Shown here: in pieces, positions 36,441 to 49,206 of the stretch
How positions within the stretch are numbered: position 1 is the stretch's first letter
Layout of the letters: every line of letters begins with the position of its first letter
Assembly: GCA_008360955.1 (NCBI GenBank)
Contig: LUCM01006560.1
Coordinates: 233,573 to 297,572, forward strand
Direction of reading: 5' to 3'
DNA length: 64,000 nucleotides
DNA from: Fasciolopsis buskii
Taxonomy: Eukaryota > Platyhelminthes > Trematoda > Plagiorchiida > Fasciolidae
Position numbers and translations under genes: made by a program
Notes under the pieces: generated by a model
What the model was told of the DNA's origin: nothing
What the model saw: the letters and a program-made list of their open reading frames with translations, nothing else
Databases searched by the model: none

Positions 36441-39400
36441 GGATCAACCTTAGGTTGCTGATGATGCAGTCCACCTACAATAGATGCACAATTATTTCTC
36501 AATTACGAATAACTATAAGTGATTGCATGTGCATAATACATCGCTTTAATTGGCCAGTAACACCATTGGAAGCATCCAAGGTGAATACACAGAACTTCCG
36601 TCCTGAATATTGAAACATCGCTTTCGGGCATACGTCAGATCATTTTCTCCAGGATACGGGCTTTAGGCTTTAGTCCAATTGTACTCGAATCGGAAGCTGA
36701 TGGACTTCCGTAAGCACGGAGCATTGGATCAGCGCTGCTGGACACAAAATACGTGTGAAATCTTAGATAAAAAACAACCGAAATATACGAAGGCATAAGG
36801 GATAGGACATTACACATCACGATTGGAGTGTCGCTCAGTCGATATTTTATCTGTCGATATTACTATGCGATCGAAACAGATCAACAGAGCTTCGATGCTT
36901 GCCGGTGTGCCAGGAGTCAATTCGATGCAAGTGACAACAGGCCAAGTGAGACTGCACTGGATGGGCTTTGTCTAAGAGGAATTCAGGGGCAAATCTAGTG
37001 CGTAAATTCAATAGGAATGTCAACAGACATACTTGATAGGAGTGACAAAAATTCTGCTGAGAACACGAAATGAAAAGTTGAAGTATTGTCCTAGAAAGGG
37101 CCAGGGAATACCACGGGTGAATCTTAAAGGAACAATGCCAGATAAAATGTACTGTCTGAAATTGTCAGAGGTTTGCTTGTGTGAAAAAATGGCCGCCACA
37201 GCATCCCAAAAGGGTTGAATATGAAAAAATTAACAGAGCCTGTTGCCTGTACCCGCTAGCGATTTCCACAGATTTGACACCGTTATCTCTGGAAACAGAG
37301 TTGTCATTAGTAGCTGGGCAATGAAGATCGAATTGAGATAGTGGTGCCCTACAAACACTGGGGTGGACTCAATTTAAAACCGGATTTGATGGAAAACGAA
37401 TCAATACCTGCTAAATTTTCTTCAAATCACCTGACGTCACCACTGCCACTGATGGATTGGGACAAAACCACGCTACCTGTGTGTTTTAGGCCTTGAGATG
37501 ACTAGATGCCAATAAGATCACCGATGTAAACGGAGGATAAACACGGGGAAAAGAACAGAATTTCGCTGTTCGTTTGGAATTGTCGAGGTGGAGAGAATTC
37601 TTTCAATGAAACAGTTAGTCAGTCACGCAAGCAATGATCACGCAAACATCCACATGGTTCGTATTTGTACGACAACTGATATCGTGGACCTGTGTAAAAA
37701 CAGGAAAGTAGAAAGGGGAAACACTTCTGGTTGGTTTTGTGTAACATGTAAACAATTCACGATTAGGTGAATTCCAGAAGTATGATTGATTTAAGTTCTC
37801 ACGGTCACTGAAAGGTCAACTGATCAGTAAAATCTGACCTAATCGACAGGCTACGAAAAGACTCAATCGGAGATGGGTGATATTTGTGGTCGAAATAGTT
37901 CACGGTGTGGTTACTTCGTTGTGACAGCTACATGTACGGATTTATTCATTTTTTCATTCCTAGTGCATTTGATTTTGAACCGTATCAGTGACTAATCATG
38001 TTAAAGTATCTTTCATTTAAAGACGATTGGGTGACACGTGTACTAGTGTATGCTTCATCAACATCCCCTACTAAAGTTTGTCGTCTTACGTGCTTTGAGG
38101 TTTGGAACTAAAAAATAAAATCGGGCTGATCATCGATGAATTTCTTCAGCCGTGATTATTCTAAATTAACACATCATACCTTCTGGTCCGAATTGGAATT
38201 GTCGGGGTAAGCATAGTTGGTGCAATGGTAAAAATCAATGGAATTTGTCGGACAGTAAAAAACATTGGTCACACGGCTGATACAAGTGCGTGATCATAAA
38301 AACATTTTCCTGGGCCTGATTAACAGTGCACCACATTGATCGATAACATTAATCAAGCCGGCCTTGTTAGCAGGGTACGAAAATAAAAAGGCAGACGGAC
38401 AGATAGCTAATCACCAATGTTGACCGTCACACAATTTTTTGCTCATCTTCGCACTCAGGTGCATCCGACTCGTGTGAGGCCTGGAGACATTCATATGACT
38501 GAAACAATTCTGACTGTCCGTCAGTAAAGCATTTTTTTTACCACGATCTAAAATTCCTGTGTAAACGGCTCTAGTGTCTAGGTTTTACCATTAGCCCTTG
38601 CAATTGGTCAAACAGTCTAGATTACTTTAAACTGTCGAGCCACAACGTAATTCATGGATGAGTGACCATGGCGAAATGGGTGTACCGATGATCAAAAAGG
38701 TGCTAAAGCTAGAATTATTGTTCACTATAATCGATGGCTGGCAAGAGTTTTGCGTTAGAAAAAAACAAGCTGGAAATGCTAAGCTTTGCTGGAAAAAGGC
38801 TAGGAATTATATCGACCGAAGTAGACAAAAAAATCGACATTAACAAAAAAAAAAGAACTTCGAATTGCGATGTCGTTTACCGCACCTCCTTTCACTAAAC
38901 CTCGAGGATGATTCCCAGATTTCAGGTTAGTCCTACCATCGGAGGCTACATACGGAACAGCACATAACGTAAGAAAAAAGTTGACAAAATTGAATTCGTC
39001 TCATCATCTTCGTCCTCATGACAAACCGAACCATCTCCAACCTAGTCATCATCATCATCGTCGCTTTTCTTTTTTCTTTTTTCTTTTTTTGTATTCTCAC
39101 CGTCTTTTTTACTTAGCTGTTGCTACTTTTGACGACATGGGAGGTCGACTTAGTCATCGTTTAACGTGTTACTGAATGCTTTCACTTCATTGCGAATGTG
39201 TACGGTAAATGTTTTTACTTAGATCCCATTTAGCTCACATGGACTGAACTTTTATATAGCCTCAACAGTGCTGTTACGAGATAACATTTAGTGGCTAATC
39301 GAAAATCAATGGGAAATTTTGTTATCAATTGATGTAAGTGAGTCAAATAAAACACATTTTGGTTGGGATTGATCGAGTGATAGTTTGCCAATGAGCTCAC

Positions 39401-39456
39401 GTATATATATATATATATGTATATATATAGAAGCAGGAATTAGTATCTGGATGCGT

Positions 39457-39501
<45 letters not shown>

Positions 39502-39639
39502 CCAATTTCTTGGGATTTTGTTCCAGTTATTCATTGGAAAGTGGCGAGGCTTCTCAATAACCAATCATGTGATTTGACGTTACTCAGAAGGCATGCTTGC
39601 AATCCCATTGGTATCCAATTTTAATCACCATCTACATAT
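36441..39639. other. No recognised gene; simple repeats
   Basis: Includes a CAT run (about 39044-39058) with a T-rich tract after it, and two TA microsatellites at 39401-39429 and 39460-39496. Between the TA tracts lies a solo end of the hammerhead element family. No gene seen. A CRE-type TGACGTCA is at 37432-37439. Confidence 0.5.
39401..39496. repeat. Two TA microsatellites around a solo transposon end
   Basis: TA tracts at 39401-39429 and 39460-39496 flank about 30 bp that match the terminal repeat of the 63674-63963 element (shared core AGTATCTGGATGCGT). Confidence 0.75.
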
Positions 39640-40360
39640 CTCACCCACTACTTATTGCTGGTCCGCCAGGGAGAAACAATAAGAATTATTCACGGCAATT
39701 TGACGCATGTATGGCTAAGAATACAGGATCGATGAACAATGGTAATCTGCAGGTCTGTCACTGTCCATCATTATTGTTTGGCCACTTTGATATGATGTTC
39801 AACAGCTGAAATATGCAATTATTTTATATCTCATACTCCAAGAAGTTCTTTTGAGCGTTCGACATTATCATGCACTGATGTAAGTAGCTAACTGAATCAT
39901 CAATTGAGGACATTGATCACCTGTTGGTTAGGATCCAGAATCAGGTTGTGGGATGTTTTTTGACTGAACCCTAATCTAGAGAAAAAGTAATTCTTCACAC
40001 CAAGTACGTCAAAGAAGAAAACCAATCTGTTAACGGTTACATGCTTGCAAGATTCTAGTGGAGTGCAACAAGGACATTGTATGCGGGAAAAATTACCATT
40101 TTTGTATATCCTCTTTTTTCTAAGAATTCCGTCACGATCACGGCAGATTCCCCCTTATCCATGGCCTGTTCTATTTTGTTCTGTTGAGAAACTTCACTTA
40201 TGATGTTCATGTCAGAAGGAACAACTTAGACGGATGCAACATTAGGAGACGACTTCTTTAAATGGCTTTCTGATGGAAATATCTTTTTTATAAACGTGGG
40301 TGATTCGGTACTTGGTGGGCATCCGTCGACAAGATTAACAGACCGCCGAACTACCGCTGT
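39640..40360 (+). repeat. Old dispersed repeat, copy 1, probable LINE RT relic
   Basis: This stretch aligns in direct orientation with 41450-42170. The best anchors are AATTTGA..CATG, a CTGTCACT segment, and a block around 40310-40355 (GCATCC.TC.ACAA.A.TAA). Near 40055 it reads SSGVQQG followed shortly by LPFLYIL, preceded by VNGYMLARF. That matches the order of the RT motif before the palm (SSGVRQG...PFLF) in the other LINE copies. Decay is severe, so the class assignment is an inference. Confidence 0.42.
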
Positions 40361-41449
40361 CAGCATTCTCCACTACTTCATTGAATGTTTATTTTCCCAA
40401 TTTTATTGAGCAGTTCATCCATTCTCTTTATTCACTAACACTAGGTACCCATTCTATGAACTATTGGTAGTAGTCTGCCTCAGAGTTAGATAAAAGAACT
40501 ACTGTCTTAAAATTGTAGCAGGTACCTAAATAACTCCGTTTCATTTTTGCTTGTGATTGATTTCCTGCTTAGACAATATGCGATTCTGACGTAAACTGTA
40601 GTCTTGTCTGAAATGGAACTTATACAAAAGCCTAATTTGTGCAATTCTTTCTAATTTGTTCAGTACCACTTACATTGTGTTACCAAAATGTTTTACTGTT
40701 TCTAGTCTACTGCTTCATTGTCACGATAACAGTACAAGCGGCTAAAGCACCATGCTTGAATGACCTTCGGATGAAGTGACCTCTGCCGTGGATCCGGATC
40801 ATTCCTGAATCAAAATTTCCCAATCCTTGACCGGCAATGATTATTTGTCTGGAATCAACGTGAAATATCTCAGTAAAAGCAGATACATTCAGTTTATAAG
40901 CACTGATAAAAATGTGAGCACAATATTCAATAAAATGTGTAATTCTGTCGAACAGGCGAGCTAATTAATAATTACGAATATGGGTTAGGATAAATTGTCA
41001 AATTCTCCCGGACAAGTGTGTGACGTCGACATACCGCATTTAAGATTTTATTTTTCAAGTTCTGGAGATTTTATTCCCTTAGCGAAATTAAGTCATGTTT
41101 AACTAGCCGTTTTGTCGTCTATAAGCATGTATGAATAAACCAAGGAATACATTTATATTATTTACCGGTACTTTTTTATGCCTCGCATGCGTCAGAACTT
41201 CCAAAATGTTAGCAAAGAAAAGTGTGTGTAGTGCATCACCATGTCACACACGCCTAACATATATATATATATATATATATTTCCGTGTAAACAACCAATA
41301 TTTGAATTCGTATTCCTTTTAGTCACCAAGAACTGTACGTGTACGTGTTCGACACTAAGCCATAAATTTTGGTATTGTTTAAGGAGCAATTAGGCTGAAA
41401 ATTTCGTCCATATTTCAGTTAAGCGGCAAATTTTTTATTTCAATCATGA

Positions 41450-42170
41450 AGTATTACGAGCCCGTTAGGAAGAACAAAGTGAGATGTGTTAACCACAATT
41501 TGAGTCATGCATTGCTAGACACCCAGGATCATTAAACAGTTGCAAATCGATAGGCCTGTCACTATCCTTCCGTCATATTTTAGCGATTTTGATGTGGTAT
41601 CTAGCAATTTCCGTATGAAAAATGCCTTTACCTCATACTCCTAAAAGTTTTAGCAATACTAAGTCAGCATCCAATGATCAGACAATTCATCAAGTTTTCA
41701 CCTCAGGACAAGGAACATAATTTGAATAAGATCAAGATTCATGTCTGGTGTGATTTTCTAGTAAAACTTATCCTGGACCCAAGTTTGATTTCAACGGATC
41801 AAAGCTAGATTAAAAAAAACAAAACAAATCTATTGAGGATAACATGTTTTCCAGATTCTGGCAAAGTGAAACAAGGCGCTAATTGCAGAGACATTGTTGT
41901 CTCTGCTTTCCTAGAATCAAGGGAACAACTCCGTCACCACAAGGACGAAATTTCCTCTTTCCGCAGTGCATTCAATTTTGATTCGTTTGTGATGTTTTTT
42001 TTCATTTAGTTCTCCTAAGAGTGAACAACTTGGAGAAGAACAAGAAAGGTGAGTAACTTTCTCGAAGAATTCTCTTCTAGAAATGTCAATCTTATAAGTG
42101 TTCTGTAGGTCTTCGTATGCCCTGCATCCATCAACAAAACTAATGGATCGCCAGACAACAAATGCGTGTT
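41450..42170 (+). repeat. Old dispersed repeat, copy 2, probable LINE RT relic
   Basis: Direct-orientation partner of 39640-40360, about 1.8 kb downstream. At about 41860 it reads SGKVKQGANC where copy 1 has SSGVQQGHC, which supports an RT origin. An unbroken 100-codon minus frame (41917-42219) overlaps but has no motif. The two copies could be independent insertions or a tandem duplication that has since diverged. Confidence 0.4.
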
Positions 42171-45100
42171 GTTTTTGTTGTTGGGGTTCGCCTTCCAGCT
42201 GGCCAGTACCCGGAAGCATTTAGTAAAAAACGCCCATTTGATACTACTCAAATCCGGCTAGGTGCAGTCAAACAATATCCGTTGAATTATTAAAATCTGG
42301 TTCTGCCCCCGAACAAGCATGTCGCTTAATGAGCATAAGACTATCTGTGCGGCAATCGGTAGTTTGTCTGTCCTCCGGGATTTTCTTTATTCAGGTTTTC
42401 AAACATCGAATTAACCTAGGTGACAATGTCAGATTTTCCTAACCAAGGATCACATTACCAATTTGAAGTTTAAAATTCTAACAGTACTATATATAGACTT
42501 ATTCAACACCGCTTCGTGAACAAAAGCTGAAATTTCATGTTTACTGGTATCAGAGGTGTATGAGGAAATGGGATAAATTCCACCCTGAAAACCACAGTGC
42601 TTATAGGGATGCATTAGTGATTAAACAATGACCAGTTTTTTTTATCTCAGAGGCAAATAGTTGCATAACACGCTAAGTCTTCCGGAGCGATTTTTGAAAT
42701 GATTGTTAGAAACAATCTATCGACTGACCAATACCAATTTCGCACTAATTTGAATGTCATTGATTTGAATCTATTGAAATGGGAGCCTGTGTCAAACTAC
42801 AAATTAAATCATCAAACAAGAAGAGAAGTGTGACTTTATTGTCCGACATAGCAAACTAGGACGAAAACCTCCCCACACCAATCACTTCCTTGTGGGTTAC
42901 TGCACACCGTGCAAAGCTGACCGATCACCAAATTCAAATTCCTGAAAACTTAAATCTGCGGGTAAAGCCATCACAAGTGCACTTTTGTTTCATCTACTTT
43001 ACGTGCTCGATATCAACCAACAGTTAAAGCATTACATTCACATTCACATATTTCTATAGCAGTGCTCAACTTATATTTAGTGTATTCCTACTCTAATGTG
43101 GGCGAGAATTTTCGGTTGTTTTTAATGATCATAAGAAACAGAAATATGTTTGGATTTCTCGTTGGTAGATTGACCACTTCCATAGTTTTTTCTTGGCATA
43201 TATGTATATAATATGGGGCTGGATTCTGGTTGATATTCATAAACAATCCGTGGTTCATTTATTCCCCTGCTTGTCACGTGGTTTAGGCAACCTGCTCTCC
43301 GTGCCAAATGCATGAGTCAGATTACCTGAGTGGATTGATTTTGTACCACTATCTGGCACGGTCTCGCGTCCACTTTCCCACAAGGTTCGTTGTGTAGGCG
43401 GAAGTGATGGTATTAGGTTTGCGACAATTTCGTTTGCTTGTTTTTGGACTAAGGATATTTTAACCCCGTAAAAATAAAAAACCAGTTTTCCGTCCAGGAT
43501 TGACCAGTTTAGAGCAAATGTGCATCTAGTTGACTAACGAAATGTGAACAGACGGAATCTTCACGCAATCGGCTGTACGAATCCCAAAATTCAACAAGAG
43601 AAGTTCGGAGAGATGAACTCAAGAAGACTGATATGATGGAGATAACGTTTCCTATTTGGCGAGTGGAAGGCGATTAAAATCTGCCAGAAGATAAGATGGA
43701 AGTTTTTTCATAAATACCAAACAAAAGTTTACGAGACGACAACGCACGTTCCGTAATGTGCTACCGATCGTAGGAAAGTCGATTTAAGTCATTCCCCCGG
43801 AGCGAACATTCGAGCAACACGTAGATACCAAATTGAGACAATCTGCGATAAAACCAAAAATGGTCAAGGTGCCAGTTTTACCAAATTAATCAATTTAGAG
43901 TGATCAAACCTCAACAGTGCTCTTTTCGGGGCCCTTGGACTGCAAATTGTGATAACAAATCACGTCACCGACTAAGGATGTCAAACCAAGCCAAACAGCA
44001 ACGAAGCCATGCTCGTGGCAATAGCGAGAATCCGACTCCTAATAAACGGTATACACAAGCTGATGTGATAAAACAAAAATAGTCACGAGTTCCCAAAGCA
44101 GCCGGTTAGTAAGAAGTGAATGGTATGTGGGAGGAGAAAATGGCATTGGGCGTTTCACATTTTCTCCTGATCTCTTTACACTTGGCTATGTGATCTTTCA
44201 TCCATAGCCATCTAGGCCCGTGGATTTGAACCCAACGGAAACTAAGTCGGACTACTTTGAAGGAAAGATTAAGACAACTGGAAGCTTTCCAAATCGTCAA
44301 ATTTTTAAATATCCTCACGAAAGCTCTGGATTAGGCATCATTGTAACGCATAGCTGAGGAAAGTGCTCTGAAAAATACTTTTGGATCAGAATTCATAGAA
44401 TCACCGTCGTGCAAACGACCATGGCGCTTTAGATTATGTATGTTTTTATTTGTTTTACAGTTTACCTGTTCGAAACCCACCGAGAGATTTTGACACTCAC
44501 TGTTTCGAGACCCGTGTGAACCCCGTTCGTAGTTCTGTACAGTGACATTGGCTTTCGTTTTGAGTCTTTGTGATCGCACATTCGAGGCGTGTTTGTACTA
44601 GTATATTGATTAAATTTATAATCCGGAATCGCCGAATTTGCGAATCAGTTGTGTTTTGAATTGGCGGTTTGACGTTGGCCGCGCATTGTTCAAATGTTGC
44701 TTGCACTGAGTGCCATTCATTTATCGACCATGCCACAAATAATCGGGGCAGGAGGGGAATGATGTGGCTCCACGTGGTAGAAATTCAACCTACTGGTTTG
44801 GATAACCGTTCTAATTTCTATCAACCAATTTGTTAGTTTTGTTTCTACTTCACCACGATTTGGCTAATCATCATACGGATGGATATGATTGGAATTAGCA
44901 CAGAAATCAAGCAGTTTAAGCAAGGTATTTACTTTAGTGCCATATATATACATGAAAATGTATCTATGGAAAATAGCGTTGTCGGTGAAATTAGTGACTA
45001 GCGGACGTTTCAGTTGCCAAGACCGATCTTTCGCGTGACAATCTTCACTTTAGTGTCGGAATAAACTAGCAGCTGCCTTAGTAACTTGCATCCCAGGTTT

Positions 45101-46494
45101 CGGGTCATAACCAAAGAATTTTTATCTACTCATCCAACAAAACTTTTATATTCTACACTACTATGTGTCAACTTCAGCGGGCGGTGGCCAGATTTTGTCT
45201 TCTTCAGATAGTACGCTGTTGTGTAATGGCAAAATTTTCACAGGTACGCGAATCACAGTGTTTCTACGGATGTGTATAAATCGAGTCTAACGAAAAATAG
45301 GAACTGTTTCCCGCCAATCAGTGCAATGGATTAGGATCTCTCAGACAAAGATGATCATTGGGTCTTTTAGTTCATTTCCAGTCCTAATTGTTTCGTTACG
45401 AGCGCATTTGGCCCTTTTACCAATACAAATTTTTGTGTTAAACCAATTACTATTCCTATCCGTCCCGGAAAGTCAAATTTCGAGGCATTGTATTTTACAT
45501 GTGCCCGAATGGTGCATATGATATCAGGCGGGAGGTCCCGTGACTGGTCTGATCGAAGTCAAGTGATAACTTCTCTTGATCACGAATATTGGTTAGTAGA
45601 GCAGATTGATGTGACCGACGTGAAAGACCTGTAAATAGGTCACCAATCAAAGGGCCAGCCAGCACCGTGACTAAATCAATGGTTCAAATGAATGCGTGAA
45701 TCAATCGATTGATGTACTGCAAGGCGTATATTTACATTTAAGACGATGACACCACTGACTGATCCCCATATGACTGCACGAAAAGCAAACTGCTCTGCTT
45801 ATGTGTAGGTGTTTGTGCGAGTCACTCCATGACTGTAGTATACATCTTCACCTGGTGATATGAATCGATTCACAACCGGGTTAATGTAACTAACTGGCAA
45901 TAATAGACCAAACGTGTCAGGATTTTTGCTAACTAGTTCACTTCGACAGGGATGGTACCGCTGGTATGACCTACTGGGGTCGGTTTAGAAGTGCTCCGAG
46001 GTGTGTGGATTGGCGCAGACACAAATACTTCCGTATTCGGCAGCGTGGGGTTTCAAAAGTGATCCGATCACAACTCCAACATAAACGGAGTTAGGACTTT
46101 GACGACAAACGGATGCTGTAAGCTCCAAGATCGGGAAGGTATGAACGTGTAAGGAAAAATGACGACGTGAAGCCTAGTAAGGGTATCGAACATTACGCGA
46201 AAACTCCACGGAGAAGACCAGGACGCTTATGTAATATTCACGAAGATCAGATTTTCGATGAAATTCACAGGTGAGGCAATCTGAAATAGAAAAAACCAAA
46301 GAACAACTTGATCCGACGCCCAATAAACGCATCCACAAGTATGGATATAAAAAGCAAAATCGAACATGACAGTTCATAGCGTGCGCGCTACATTGAGATG
46401 CAACTTTTCCGTTGAACCGTCAGTGCGCAGACTACTGGAGAAGTAGTAGCCTAGATTTTAAAAAAAATGTTTGCATTCCGTTTGAACGTTCCGT
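42171..46494. other. No recognised gene
   Basis: Only short frames are present. A hydrophilic plus-strand tail at about 43975-44082 (SNQAKQQRSHARGNSENPTP then a stop) looks like a protein C-terminus but has no convincing acceptor. Minus frames over 44106-44736 may be an old mobile-element relic without clear motifs. Confidence 0.45.
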
Positions 46495-46680
46495 GACTGA
46501 AAAAAATCAGTCGTGCCCCATGCGAAACCGACCGGTGGGCAAGTTTCAATGAAGCCGAATGGTGATCAAGTTGTCACGTAAACACGTCAGGTTAGCAGAA
46601 CCGGATGGCTAGCTCAGATGTCAATCAGCCGAGTGAATCATTTGATACTCGTCTACGTCGACTGAACAACATCACAACGG
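46495..46680 (+). repeat. Unclassified dispersed repeat, copy A
   Basis: About 186 bp that align in inverted orientation with 47668-47874. Shared blocks include CCCATGCGAAACCGACCGGT, GGGCAAGT, AAGCCGAATGGTGATCA, TTAGCAGAACCGGATGGCT and AGCTCAGATGTCAATCAG. GGATGGCTAGCTCAG resembles a tRNA box A, but I find no box B after it. Confidence 0.75.
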
Positions 46681-46993
46681 GATCTTTTCCAGATAAGCTC
46701 TGCCACTAATGCAAAAAGTGGATACGCGAAAAGTTAAGCCCCACCACATTTTGCCAGCTCCAATTTGATTGACGCACACAACCTTGATCTATTTTTGATG
46801 AAAACGATTCCTTATCCGCATCTAGGCTCATTTTGCGCAAAAATTCTCTCCGTTCGGACGTAAAACCTTAAATGGACTTTCTAACAATTTCAACTCTCGT
46901 TCATGACAAGGAGACGGCAATAGGTTTTTGTTAAGTTATTACCACTGAGTAATTCTTTCGTTATTTCTTCTAATATTGAGAACCGGTGTTACT

Positions 46994-47017
46994 ATCACTA
47001 TCACAGGTGATAGTGAT
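46994..47017. repeat. Perfect hairpin, 11-bp arms, 2-base loop
   Basis: ATCACTATCAC and GTGATAGTGAT are exact reverse complements separated by AG. No T-run or gene context suggests a function. Confidence 0.85.
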
Positions 47018-47667
47018 TCGATGTGTTTGCTTCCCGTGGCCCGGTTTTTGTATTTCGATCGGAGTTGGATGACATCGAAGAGGCCATCACCCGTTCACCT
47101 TTGACTTTTTATAAAAAAAATTTAAAACAAACGGCAGTGACCATATTGAGTTGTATGTAAATAAATTTTCACGTTTTTCATTGGGAAGTAGAATTAACCG
47201 TCAGTGATTTTGCTCAAAAAGTTCGTCAGTATGGGCAGTGTTCACGAACAACACTGCAGCCATAGTCCCCGAAACGGGAATAAACGAATCCTACTGGGAC
47301 GAAATCGTTGGAAACAAACCAGTAAATGTTCATAGTGTGTCAAACGACCATTAGCTCAGTAGTGTGTCCTGACTCGTAATTCCATCGACCACGTTTTGAA
47401 GGAGTATAGCATTAGACAGTTTTCCACATTTCAAGCTCAGAAAATTGAAATAGACCAATTTCATCTTGATGAAGTGACTTTTTGTTTGCATGGATCACGT
47501 GACGACACAATGTTTGGGTTGACGCCAATCCTCGACGATTAATTGAATAGATTTGTATCTAATGCAGCTTCGTTGCTAACATCAGATGGTCAGTTGAAAT
47601 TCTCTCTCTAACTAGCATTGATCCTCTGTCTGGACAGAATAACTCCTGATCAATATTCACCGAACAG

Positions 47668-47874
47668 TGCTACTGTCCAGTCGATGCAGGCTCGTATCAA
47701 ATGATTCACTTGTCTGATTGACATCTGAGCTAGCCATCCGGTTCTGCTAATCTGACGTGTTTACGTGACAACCCTATACACCGATTATAAATAAAGACAA
47801 GCCTGATCACCATTCGGCTTCACTGAGACTTGCCCACCGGTCGGTTTCGCATGGGGGACGATTGATTTTTTCAG
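47668..47874 (-). repeat. Unclassified dispersed repeat, copy B (inverted)
   Basis: Reverse-complement relative of 46495-46680, with about 25 extra bases near 47770-47795 that copy A lacks. The copies lie about 1 kb apart, head to head. They are far less similar than the arms at 1085-3684, so they are probably separate insertions. Confidence 0.75.
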
Positions 47875-49167
47875 GCCATGAGGTATTGCAAATTCAGTGG
47901 AAGAAGCTCTTTGTCCAAACGTCCACTCTCTCTGACAGGCTGTTGTATACAGTAAGATAGCAACCTTCAACGTGGTCGCGTGGTTCTTCTGAAATGAGAG
48001 AAGCTATCATTTTTCGGATTTGTGCGGAATTATTCAGATTTATGTCAAAGATGTTCGGAATCGGACAGGAAAGTACCTCTGTTTTACAGGTCTTTTGAAG
48101 TGCCCATCTGACCACAGGTTGTAGAGCAACTGTTGCACGTTGCAGTACGTAGGCACAAACTTGGCCACGGAAGAGGTGATCTCGCTTTAGGCCTACCCAA
48201 ACGAGATCCCAATAGGTCGGTTGAATGACATTTCCGAATAGTTTTGATATAGGTCCTAAGTAATGGGGGAAACTGTATTGAAAGAGATCAACATTTGCTG
48301 AAGCCCAGTAAGCACATCGTCTAACATCCACAATCTAAGAAATTCAACAAATATGGCGATCTACAGTCTACACGGCACATCAAATGTCACTCAAATATAT
48401 CTCCCGGTCATTGGTCGCATGATGAGTTGAAACCATACGTAGTTAGCTAGCCCAGTGATGCATGGGTTGTCGGCCGTGGTGTTCGGTCGCCGACATGGAA
48501 ACGCGCACACGTTTACTTCCCACTTACCTAACCGAATTTCGAGGCAACGGCCACTTTTATACTACTCATTTTCTTGGATGCATAGGAATTTGTAAAGCTA
48601 ATATCTGGGTGAACCGATATCCGGTACACTGAAGTCTTCAGTTCACATTACCTCGGGCAGTTCAGATGCGGTACAGTCAGTCAGTGGCAGCGTAACTTGG
48701 AGGTACCCTGGTACACCTGATAGAGAATAGTTTGACTGCTCGATAACTACTGATGTTAGTTCTTCTTACAAAGACCTATAATACACAATCCAGTGGCCTG
48801 AGCTGCGTGACCAACCCTCCCCAAGATTCGGAAGGGGGACTGGGAACTCTGATGTAGTTTAAATTTATACATCGGTACTCATTTGGGTTTTAGGGCAGCA
48901 TCTCACCGGAATCTATGATGTCGTGTTCACATCTTGCTAGATCGAACAAGTGACAACTTGTCGCTGTGGTCTACCTCTGAGACCCTTTTCATCACCCGGT
49001 TGGTCAGAGACGGCAGTGTTTTATTTGTTTGAAGTTAAGTCGGGTACTTCTGTTCTTGGCTTAAACCGAAATGAGGAGAGAACAATGAACCCTACATAAA
49101 AGGTGTTTCATTTTCTGTAATCATCTCGGCACATGGTTTGTCTCTTCAGCCGTGGTCCTGACGGCCC

Positions 49168-49206
<39 letters not shown>

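Noticed and set aside
46500..46560. A GAAAC..GGTGGGC segment in the unclassified repeat as another hammerhead
   Set aside because: The cleavage triplet would end in G, which hammerheads do not use, and there is no CUGANGA box at a suitable distance in either copy.
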